Part shown: piece after piece, positions 57,277 through 64,000 of the stretch | Position numbering within the stretch: the first letter of the stretch is position 1 | Layout of the letters: every line of letters starts with the position of its first letter | Source of the DNA: Paenibacillus auburnensis | GTDB lineage: Bacteria > Bacillota > Bacilli > Paenibacillales > Paenibacillaceae | NCBI RefSeq assembly: GCF_927798115.1 | Contig: NZ_CAKMMG010000008.1 | Coordinates: 1 to 64,000 of the forward strand | Reading direction: 5' to 3' | DNA length: 64,000 nt | The notes under the pieces: generated by a model | Told to the model about the DNA's origin: nothing | The model's database searches: none | The model's input: the letters and a program-made list of their open reading frames with translations, nothing else | Program-made: the position numbers and the translations under genes

Positions 57277-58149
57277 ATGCGGTGGATATGCGGCGGGGCC
57301 GCGATAGCTTTAGGACTGGGCTGGATGCTTCTGCGGCTGAAATGCAGCCGCCGGTATGCCGTGCTGCGCAGCCTGCCGATGGAGGGACTGCGGCTGCGTG
57401 GAATTGGAGAACCGTTTCTGCTGCTGATCGAGAGATGGAGAATTGGCAGTCATCTGCCTTCGGTCATGTTCAGAATCCAACGGTCGCTGCAGCAGAGTTA
57501 TGGCATGCGACACAGCGCAGAGCGGACATTGATCTTTATGGCTGAAATGTTCAGCTACAGCTGGCTGTTTATGCTTGGGGGCAGCCTGCTGACTGCCTTC
57601 AGCGGTGAGCAGGCCGGAATTATAATCGGCGCGGTCCTGGCGCTGATATTACCGGTTGCGCTGGTCAGTGATCTGCATAAGAAAGTAAGGCTGCGTGAAC
57701 AGAATATTATGCTGGAGCTGCCTGAGCTCCTGAACAGCATCGTACTGCTGGTTGGTGCCGGAGAGACTGTGCAGCGGGCGATAATCCGCTGTGTTGAGAG
57801 CCGCAAGGGCAACTACAGTCATCCGCTTTATAAAGAATTATTTATTATGACTACGGAATGGGAAGGCGGCTATTCGTTCCAGCAGGCTTTCGAGAATTTC
57901 AGCAAACGCTGCGCGGTACAGGAGGTGTCACTGTTTACAACGACGGTGCTGCTGAATTACCGCAGAGGCGGTGCAGACTTTGTTTTATCGTTGCGGGATC
58001 TTTCGCGGATGTTATGGGAGAAACGGAAGGCGGTCAGCCGGACGCGCGGGGAACAGGCTTCCTCGAAGCTGGTTTTCCCGATGGTGCTAATTTTTTTGAT
58101 TGTAATTGTGCTGGTGGGAACACCGGCGATCATGATGCTGAAAATGTAG
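57277..58149 (+). CDS. tadC: TadC-like inner-membrane platform protein (GspF family)
   Basis: 290 aa. T2SF domain (LPELLNSIVLLVGAGETVQRAI, EWEGGYSFQQAFENFSKRCA) between N-terminal hydrophobic segments (FSYSWLFMLGGSLLTAFSG...IIIGAVLALILPVAL) and C-terminal helix. ATG 57277 is 7 bases after AGGGGG; the GTG at 57274 is too near. Twelve bases follow the tadB stop. Confidence 0.92.
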   Translation: MRWICGGAAIALGLGWMLLRLKCSRRYAVLRSLPMEGLRLRGIGEPFLLLIERWRIGSHLPSVMFRIQRSLQQSYGMRHSAERTLIFMAEMFSYSWLFMLGGSLLTAFSGEQAGIIIGAVLALILPVALVSDLHKKVRLREQNIMLELPELLNSIVLLVGAGETVQRAIIRCVESRKGNYSHPLYKELFIMTTEWEGGYSFQQAFENFSKRCAVQEVSLFTTTVLLNYRRGGADFVLSLRDLSRMLWEKRKAVSRTRGEQASSKLVFPMVLIFLIVIVLVGTPAIMMLKM

Positions 58150-58162
58150 GAGGATGAGGAGA

Positions 58163-58351
58163 ATGATGACAACGATAGCGGAAGCTGCAAAAGGTTTGTG
58201 GAAGGATGAAGAGGGGCTGGGCACGCTGGAGATGATTATGATCATTGCGGTTTTGATTGCGGTGGTTCTGGTGTTCCGCACAGAAATTGTGAAGGTGGTC
58301 AAGGATTTGATCAGTACAGCCGGAAGTAAGAGCCAGGAAGTTTTTGATTGA
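58163..58351 (+). CDS. flp: Flp-family pilin
   Basis: 62 aa prepilin. Class III signal-type start with KDEEG before LGTLEMIMIIAVLIAVVLV: cleavage after Gly and Glu at +5 of the mature protein, followed by one long hydrophobic helix. This is the major subunit of an Flp pilus. ATG 58163 lies 9 bases after TAGGAGG; an ATG at 58154 overlaps the site and is less likely. Ends TGATG overlapping the next start. The single copy suggests one pilus type. Confidence 0.9.
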   Translation: MMTTIAEAAKGLWKDEEGLGTLEMIMIIAVLIAVVLVFRTEIVKVVKDLISTAGSKSQEVFD

Positions 58352-59013
58352 TGAATCTGAAGAATGACGAAGGCAGCTTCACCATTGAAGCGTCTATGCT
58401 GCTGCCCATCATCATGGGGATTACGATGCTGCTGTTGTTCTTCTGTCTGTATACCTACCAGAGGACTATGCTGCTGCAGGTAGCCTCTGTTACGGCAGAA
58501 CGGGCGGCTTTCAATTGGGATAACAGTCATAAAGGTGCGGAGGGGGCCTTCGCGATTGGGGATTATGATTCGCTGTACTGGCGCATTGGAGAGGATGGAT
58601 TGCTTACCTCACTTTTTGGCGCAGAAGCTAAAGATGGGGGAGTTCAGCTGACCCTGCCTGCTGCGGGAGGCTCCGGGGCATTGCCGGTTGTCAAACTTCA
58701 GCAATCGGCCGGGAAGGTTCCGGCTAATATGACAGGTGAGCTGGCTTACACCTATAGTCTGACAAGCCGCAAAGTAAGTACGGAGCTTAAGCGTGTGCTT
58801 CATTTACCGGTACTGGATGATATCCTCGAGGATAACGCTGAACCGGTAGTTTGGGCACAATCGGTTGTTGCAGATCCTGTGGAGTTTATCCGCACCGTGG
58901 ACCTGATGCGTTATTACGGAGCAAAGTTCAAGGGGAAGGGTCAGGTCAGCGGTTCCGGGACAAGCATGGAGAAGCAGGACGCAGGCAAGATGCTGACTAA
59001 GCTGAAAGAATAA
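58351..59013 (+). CDS. TadE-like pseudopilin
   Basis: 220 aa. NDEG-SFTIEASMLLPIIMGIT: peptidase cleavage after Gly with Glu at +5, then a membrane helix, then about 180 residues outside the membrane without a recognised domain. Minor pseudopilins of this kind (TadE/TadF) prime or terminate pilus assembly. ATG 58351 shares a base with the flp stop codon (TGATG). Confidence 0.85.
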   Translation: MNLKNDEGSFTIEASMLLPIIMGITMLLLFFCLYTYQRTMLLQVASVTAERAAFNWDNSHKGAEGAFAIGDYDSLYWRIGEDGLLTSLFGAEAKDGGVQLTLPAAGGSGALPVVKLQQSAGKVPANMTGELAYTYSLTSRKVSTELKRVLHLPVLDDILEDNAEPVVWAQSVVADPVEFIRTVDLMRYYGAKFKGKGQVSGSGTSMEKQDAGKMLTKLKE

Positions 59014-59089
59014 GCAGCTAGATAAAGTAGGGGATTTTGAGTCTTAAGGAGCGATGGCTCAGGATAACACGCCAGGGGAGGCAGATCGA

Positions 59090-61354
59090 TTGAGGATTGT
59101 AAAGGCTTTGACTTCCGGCCAGCGAAAAGAGCAGAAATCCAGGCGGAACAACCGGACCGAAGGCTCAGTCTCGATTTTTCTGATCATGGTGCTGGCATTT
59201 GTATTCCTGTTCACCGCTGTATTGATTGATTATGCAAGGATTGCTGCGGCGAATGTACAGCAGGAGCGTCTGGCAAGGGCGGCGGTCCGCTCAGTGATGT
59301 CCTCTTATGATATCAGCCTGCGGGAGAATTACGGCTTGTTCACCTTCGGGGGCGATGACGGAGATCAGCTGCTGTCCGGTGTGCTGAATGATAATTTATA
59401 CGAGAGCGGCCGGGGGGATGCCTTCAATCTGCTGCCTGTGAAGCTGGACACCTCCTCGTTAACCTGGAGCCGTCCCATTGGGAACTACGATATCTTCCGC
59501 AGACAGATTGCCGAGGAGATGAAATATAAGGCACCGATCGACTTTACACTGGAGCTGGCCGGAAAGTTCAAGCCGCTGTCAGCAGCGATGGGGGAAGCTT
59601 CACGTTCAACGAAGGTGCTCGGTAAGCTGCAGCCTTTATATGATGCGCGCGAAGCAGCACTGGATCTCATGATGAAGCGGCGGCGGCAGGCAGCGGAGAG
59701 CGGGAGAATACTGCAGCAGATGATTATGAATCCTCCTCAGGATGATATTAGTAGTCTTTCTCTTGGGAATATTGCATCAGCCGCTGATATTGTGGCCATG
59801 TACAGAGATTATGTTGGAAAATACTACGCTGACCTATACCGTGACCGGGAAACGCAGTCTGAAAAGTATCAGCAGGCTCTTGCCCGCTACATAGAGCAAG
59901 CTGCTGCTCTGATTTCCGAGCTCCCTGGCACATTGTCCGCTTACAAGCTGCAGCATAGCTCTCTGATGGCTGAGGCGAAAGAGGCGCTTAAGCAGGCCGG
60001 GGAACTAAATGAGCAGATGAGAATTGTGCTGGAGCAATCCAGAAACAGCGGGGCTGAGAGCGGTGAAGCTTCGGCAAACGGCTGGGATATTCCGGGCAAC
60101 AGCAGTACTGAACTGAGTGCCGCGCCGCTGGCGAAGCTGCGTGAGCAGGAAGACGCGCTTATTCTTACACCTGCTGAAATCAGCGGGATGGAGCAAAATT
60201 TGCATGCACAGGAGTTAGCTTTGCAGGCGGTAGAACCACCGGTTTCCGTACTGCCGGCCGTGCTGTCCGAAGTCTCCGGGCTATATGCTGATTTCACCCA
60301 GATGAGTACCGCCGTAATAGACGCTTCACGTGCCAGCAGTAATTATCTGAACAATTACGGAGATAACGGGGCCGTTATTACAGCCGAAGCTGCCCGGATC
60401 GAAGCGCACCGGACCTCGGATGATGAACGTAAGCAGCTGGAACAGCAGGCCAAAACCAAGCTTGGAGATGCCATGAAGCTGCTGGAGCAGATACGCAGTC
60501 TGGGAGATAGGGCGCAGGCAGCTATGGGGCGTTACGGTACACTCAGGCAATATTATGAGGAGAATATTAAGCTTAATCAGGCACAGGATCAGGAAACAAC
60601 AGGGGAATCCGGGGGCGGTGCGGATATTTATTCTGCAGGCGGCTCAGCAATGGGGAAGGTGGATGGTCTATATGCATCCATAGGCAGCATTATGAAGGGC
60701 GCGCGGGATAGGCTGTTCCAAACAGAATACTCTACGCTATATTTTCCGCATTTTGATCTTTCTTTGCTGACACCGGCCGTCTCTGGTCCTGCTGGTGATA
60801 CAGCCTCTGTGCTGGCTGATCAGCTAGATCCGCATGCCCAAGAGCTGGAGTACATTTTATACGGCTTTCATAATCCGGCAGGAAATGTGGCGGCAGCCTT
60901 TGGGGAGATCTTTGCACTCAGGCTGGCTATCAGGACGATGGAGGGCTTTATCGAAAGTGCCCGGCTCAGCAATCCGCTGGCTATTCTGGCTGCGGCACTG
61001 CTGTACGGTGTGGAGCATGCAGTTCAGGATATGCTGCTCCTATGCAAGACAGGAGAGGTTCCGTTGTCCAAATACTTGCCTGCAAAGCTGAATTACCGCG
61101 ATTACTTGCGCCTGTTCATGCTGCTGCACGGGGCGGGGAATGTACAGTTGTCCCGGATGCTGGCCCTGATCAGGCTTGATACAGGAATCAACCCGGCGGA
61201 AAGGTTCACTTACGCTTCAGCAGAGATTCGTATGGGCCTGCGGCTGTGGTTTTTGCCGGGTGTGGTGAAGCTGCTGGATTATAGCTCGGCTCTGCCCGGT
61301 GAGGTGGAAGATAAAGTGTACTACCGGGCAGTGCAGGCTGATTTTTCTTATTAG
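59090..61354 (+). CDS. Large TadG/DUF5702-like protein of the Tad locus
   Basis: 754 aa. A short basic N-terminus (SGQRKEQKSRRNNRTEG) and one helix SVSIFLIMVLAFVFLFTAVL lead to a long outside part rich in helices (coiled-coil-like at about 200-330 and 455-495, e.g. RIEAHRTSDDERKQLEQQAK). The EG-SVSIF start resembles a prepilin cleavage site but lacks Glu at +5. TTG 59090 with GGGGAGG 8 bases upstream is preferred: ATG 59054 has AAGGAG only 2 bases away. Role by position is a pilus-associated surface or adhesin protein; inference. Confidence 0.8.
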   Translation: MRIVKALTSGQRKEQKSRRNNRTEGSVSIFLIMVLAFVFLFTAVLIDYARIAAANVQQERLARAAVRSVMSSYDISLRENYGLFTFGGDDGDQLLSGVLNDNLYESGRGDAFNLLPVKLDTSSLTWSRPIGNYDIFRRQIAEEMKYKAPIDFTLELAGKFKPLSAAMGEASRSTKVLGKLQPLYDAREAALDLMMKRRRQAAESGRILQQMIMNPPQDDISSLSLGNIASAADIVAMYRDYVGKYYADLYRDRETQSEKYQQALARYIEQAAALISELPGTLSAYKLQHSSLMAEAKEALKQAGELNEQMRIVLEQSRNSGAESGEASANGWDIPGNSSTELSAAPLAKLREQEDALILTPAEISGMEQNLHAQELALQAVEPPVSVLPAVLSEVSGLYADFTQMSTAVIDASRASSNYLNNYGDNGAVITAEAARIEAHRTSDDERKQLEQQAKTKLGDAMKLLEQIRSLGDRAQAAMGRYGTLRQYYEENIKLNQAQDQETTGESGGGADIYSAGGSAMGKVDGLYASIGSIMKGARDRLFQTEYSTLYFPHFDLSLLTPAVSGPAGDTASVLADQLDPHAQELEYILYGFHNPAGNVAAAFGEIFALRLAIRTMEGFIESARLSNPLAILAAALLYGVEHAVQDMLLLCKTGEVPLSKYLPAKLNYRDYLRLFMLLHGAGNVQLSRMLALIRLDTGINPAERFTYASAEIRMGLRLWFLPGVVKLLDYSSALPGEVEDKVYYRAVQADFSY

Positions 61355-61369
61355 CAGGAGGTTGGCAGA

Positions 61370-62407
61370 ATGAAACGCTGGTACCAGAGACGATGCAAGC
61401 ATCAGGATGAAGGCAGTATGGTTGTTGAAGCGGCTATGGTCCTTCCTATGTTTATTCTGTTCGTCTTATTCCTGATCTTTATCGTTCAGATGACGTTGTA
61501 TTCGACGGCTCTGCAGAGTACCGCCTCCGACACAGTCAAGATGATCTCAACCCATATCTATCCTGCGGCTTTGGCATCGCAGAAGTGGGGGGAGCAGAAT
61601 AGCGTTATAGCTGATCCGGCAGGTGCCGGCGGCAATAGCGGGAATGCAGGCGGAGCAGCGGATGGAACAACTGCAGGAGCAGCTGCCGGTTCAACATTGT
61701 CTTCCGGCAAGTGGGGGATTCCCCGTCTGTCACTTACAGAATGGAGCGACAGCTACGCAGCTGATCTGCCGGCACCTGTTGATGAGTGGGTCAGATCTGC
61801 CGTGCAGCGCGCAGAGGGTCCGCTGCAGGAGCTTCAGGCTGAGGCTTCGCAGTCTGTGCTTGACCTTGCACTTAAGCCTCTAGTCAAGCCGTATATGGCT
61901 ACAGATTGGCTGGAATATGACCGGCTTCATATCTCCAATGTTACCGTTCCGGAGCTGAAGAACGGCACACGCCCCTACTTCGGACTGGTCGTCAGCTACG
62001 AGCTGCCGATGAAGGTTCCTTTTCTGAACCGGAGTATCGTTCTGGAAGCTAGCGCGGTAGAACGACTCTGGATAGGGAATACCGATGCTGCAGGGCAGAA
62101 CGGGAATGCCGGAGAGGCCGGGGAGCATGGCTCCATCGTAATACTGGACAAGCCGAATCCCGGCGTTGCTAATCATCAAGGCAGGATCCGGGTCAAGGTT
62201 CCGCCGGGAGCATCGGCTAACCTGTCAATTTTCTATAAGAGCGGTCAGAGTACTGCGAAATATTTGGGCTGGAAGCAGGCAGACGAAGCCGGATATATCG
62301 AATGGGAATGGAAAATCGGGGTGAATACAACGCCGGGTTCCTGGCCCTTTGTAATCACTTTGGACGATGGGACCAGCCTGGAAGCAACTTTTACAGTAGT
62401 GAAATGA
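61370..62407 (+). CDS. TadE-like pseudopilin with extended C-terminus
   Basis: 345 aa. HQDEG-SMVVEAAMVLPMFILFV again gives the prepilin cleavage site with Glu at +5. A Gly/Ala/Asn-rich linker near 83-113 separates the helix from a beta-rich C-terminal part (KVPPGASANLSIFYKSGQST, EWEWKIGVNTTPGSWPF). GCAGGAGG is 6 bases before ATG 61370. It would be a minor subunit or tip protein; function inferred from position. Confidence 0.85.
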   Translation: MKRWYQRRCKHQDEGSMVVEAAMVLPMFILFVLFLIFIVQMTLYSTALQSTASDTVKMISTHIYPAALASQKWGEQNSVIADPAGAGGNSGNAGGAADGTTAGAAAGSTLSSGKWGIPRLSLTEWSDSYAADLPAPVDEWVRSAVQRAEGPLQELQAEASQSVLDLALKPLVKPYMATDWLEYDRLHISNVTVPELKNGTRPYFGLVVSYELPMKVPFLNRSIVLEASAVERLWIGNTDAAGQNGNAGEAGEHGSIVILDKPNPGVANHQGRIRVKVPPGASANLSIFYKSGQSTAKYLGWKQADEAGYIEWEWKIGVNTTPGSWPFVITLDDGTSLEATFTVVK

Positions 62408-62432
62408 TATAGCGGAAGAGGGTGAATTGCAG

Positions 62433-62945
62433 ATGGCGGAATGGGCTTTTTGGGGCTGCCTGATTTTTCTGGGGGCGGCATTCATCACGGATTTGCGGCG
62501 GATGCGGATACCGAACTGGATCTCCGTGCTTGCTTTGGTGACGGGGCTATGTTCAAGGGGATTCATATACGGCTGGCATGGATTGCTGTTCGCACTTTGT
62601 GGTGCATCCGCGGGGTTTGCCGTACTGCTGCTTATGTATTTCATGGGAGCGGTGGGTGCCGGGGATGTAAAGCTTTTTGCCGGGATGGGGGCCTGGCTGG
62701 GGGTATGGTTCTCACTGCAGGTAATTATGTATTCCGTTTTGTTCGGCGCTGTGATCGGTTGGATCATTGTGCTGTCCCGAAGGGAGACAGGCAGGCGCAT
62801 GCGCAACATTATCAGCAGGACTGCCGGATTTTTGCTGCTGCGTAATCCTGCTTTACTAAGAAGCGGAAAAGACAGCGAGATGCTAAGGTTTCCTTTTATG
62901 CTGGCTGTTCTTCCGGGATATTTATGCGCCTATGTCTACCTTTAG
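62433..62945 (+). CDS. tadV: Prepilin peptidase (TadV/CpaA type)
   Basis: 170 aa aspartyl membrane protease that cleaves the Flp and TadE-type leaders. The two catalytic Asp are in ITDLRRMRIPN (about 20) and in the GxGD motif GAGDVKLFAGMGAW (about 79-82). About five helices, no N-methylase domain. ATG 62433 is 8 bases after AGAGGGTG; the upstream TTG 62427 is too near. Confidence 0.94.
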   Translation: MAEWAFWGCLIFLGAAFITDLRRMRIPNWISVLALVTGLCSRGFIYGWHGLLFALCGASAGFAVLLLMYFMGAVGAGDVKLFAGMGAWLGVWFSLQVIMYSVLFGAVIGWIIVLSRRETGRRMRNIISRTAGFLLLRNPALLRSGKDSEMLRFPFMLAVLPGYLCAYVYL

Positions 62946-62963
62946 ATTAGGAGGTGATGTTTG

Positions 62964-64000
62964 TTGTTTGGACTAAACCGTGATTTTATACAACAGGATG
63001 GTATATCGATGCAGCTGGGGAGCCCTGACGGATTGTCGGCCGCAGATCTTAACATGGTGCAGGCCAGGATGCTGATGAATACGAGTATTCCGCATCATCT
63101 GCGGCTGCTGCTTAGGGAAGTCGATTTACAGGTCACGCTTGAGTATGCGGTGTCCCGCCGCAAAATGCTCAGTCATCTGCTGAAAAGTGAAAAACTGGGC
63201 ATGGCCGAATTCTTTGGATTGCTACTGCAAATTAGCCGGGGGATCGAAGAGGGCAGGCTGTATATGCTACGGGCGGAGCAGTACGCACTTCATGAGGACT
63301 ATATTTTTGTAGACGGGTCTCTAAGCAGCGGCAAGGTATATTTAACTTACATACCCTTGCAGTCTGCGAGACTGCAGGCACCACCTGGAGAGAGCATGAA
63401 GGCTCTGATCATGGTGCTTATGGCATCGGTCACAGAGCTTTCGGGAAGCGGGGTCCAAAGACTGCTGCAGTACTGTGCCAGTGAGGAATTCAATATAGGA
63501 GGACTCAAAGCGCTGCTGGCAGAGCTGCTGGCTGATGGAATCCCTGTAAGGAGACCTTCCGGAAATACGGATTCCGCACCACCGGCTGCAGAGACAATGA
63601 TTAAGCAGAACCCGCAGGTGACTGCAGCGGTGGAACCAGCTGTGCCACGGAGATGGTCATTCACTCAGCCACAGGTGGAAGCAGCCAGTGCTGGGCAGAT
63701 TGAAGCTCCATGGAGCAATTCTTTACCTAAACTCCGGTTAAAGGAAGAATTGGACTCGCTTGGTCCTGAAGATACCGTGAATGACGGGAACTTACCTTCC
63801 TCCTATAGAACTTATGCTGCATTAGTCGCTGTTTTGGTAGATGCGTTGTTGTGGAAGTTTCTTTATTTGGATCAACCGCTCATGATCTGGTTAATTGTTT
63901 GCCTTACAGCGACCTTAATACTGGGGATTCTGTGCTGGCTGGTATGGAGTGAAAGATTGATGTTCGGGCGGAATAAGGTGGAGGCTGACAACGAGGAAGT
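62964..64000 (+). CDS. DUF6382-type protein, 3' end outside window
   Basis: Open from TTG 62964 to the end of the window: at least 345 residues, no stop. Starts LFGLNRDFIQQDGISMQLG and contains SIPHHLRLLLREVDLQV and FGLLLQISRGIEEGRLYMLR, the DUF6382 pattern; after a Pro/Ala/Val-rich linker a membrane helix begins near 280 (TYAALVAVLVDALLWKF). Related proteins end in an FHA phosphopeptide-binding domain, which would be past the edge. AGGAGGTGAT (62949-62958) lies 6-9 bases upstream of twin TTG codons at 62961/62964; either may start. Last gene seen of the Tad operon; a link to Ser/Thr-kinase signalling is inference. Confidence 0.8.
   Translation, partial: MFGLNRDFIQQDGISMQLGSPDGLSAADLNMVQARMLMNTSIPHHLRLLLREVDLQVTLEYAVSRRKMLSHLLKSEKLGMAEFFGLLLQISRGIEEGRLYMLRAEQYALHEDYIFVDGSLSSGKVYLTYIPLQSARLQAPPGESMKALIMVLMASVTELSGSGVQRLLQYCASEEFNIGGLKALLAELLADGIPVRRPSGNTDSAPPAAETMIKQNPQVTAAVEPAVPRRWSFTQPQVEAASAGQIEAPWSNSLPKLRLKEELDSLGPEDTVNDGNLPSSYRTYAALVAVLVDALLWKFLYLDQPLMIWLIVCLTATLILGILCWLVWSERLMFGRNKVEADNEE

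Overview
The window looks like chromosome of a Paenibacillus-type endospore-forming Bacillota: about 50% GC, strong AGGAGG-type ribosome binding sites, many TTG/GTG starts, S-layer-homology proteins, two-component systems of the YesM/YesN type beside sugar ABC transporters, and a gene order that recalls Bacillus subtilis ydcC-alr-ndoAI-ndoA ... tex-cmpA-ydcK-tRNA. Genus is inferred from gene content and style, not from a marker gene.

Layout. 1-730: right end of an IS3-family element inserted into an array of 51-bp palindromic repeats. 1.1-4.3 kb: two chemoreceptors, one membrane-bound and one small and soluble. 4.4-7.9 kb: conserved block ydcC (sporulation lipoprotein), alr, and the EndoAI/EndoA (MazEF-type) toxin-antitoxin pair. 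7.9-10 kb: TetR regulator and MFS exporter sharing a duplicated palindromic operator. 10-12.4 kb: tex. 12.6-20.6 kb: one probable operon with sensor kinase, AraC-type regulator, two sugar permeases, binding lipoprotein and a GH43 enzyme, a complete sense-import-hydrolyse module for xylo/arabino-oligosaccharides. 20.7-31.3 kb: many short units, including a 48-aa stress-type membrane peptide with a sigma-B-like promoter, glycerate kinase, an SLH-PrcB protein, a Tet(M)-like ribosomal protection factor, DinB and CGNR proteins, the cortex peptide CmpA, and a SprT-like protein. 31.6-38.4 kb: a 2,239-aa exported, S-layer-anchored protein with ricin-like repeats and a beta-helix catalytic-type domain. 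38.4-46.6 kb: Lrp and MBL genes, tRNA-Asn and tRNA-Ser, a liv ABC operon behind a perfect GlnR/TnrA-type box, and ald. 46.7-50.2 kb: tRNA-Glu and two identical tRNA-Leu(GAG) genes bracketing a MerR, a DUF554, a PAS and two XRE genes. 50.3-53.7 kb: divergent peroxide genes gpx/ohr, small proteins, and a copper-amine-oxidase-N-type secreted protein. 53.8-64 kb: a monoderm Tad/Flp pilus operon (tadZ-tadA-tadB-tadC-flp-pseudopilins-tadV-DUF6382 protein) running off the right edge.

Taken together the window mixes a conserved sporulation/cell-wall/toxin-antitoxin backbone (with no sigB operon at the place where B. subtilis carries it) with accessory blocks for plant-polysaccharide use, surface display, export and pilus-mediated attachment. 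Several genes are too short or too near the edge for an automatic ORF caller and were read by hand: the 48-aa and 56-aa membrane peptides, CmpA, the tetR 5' end and the partial DUF6382 gene.
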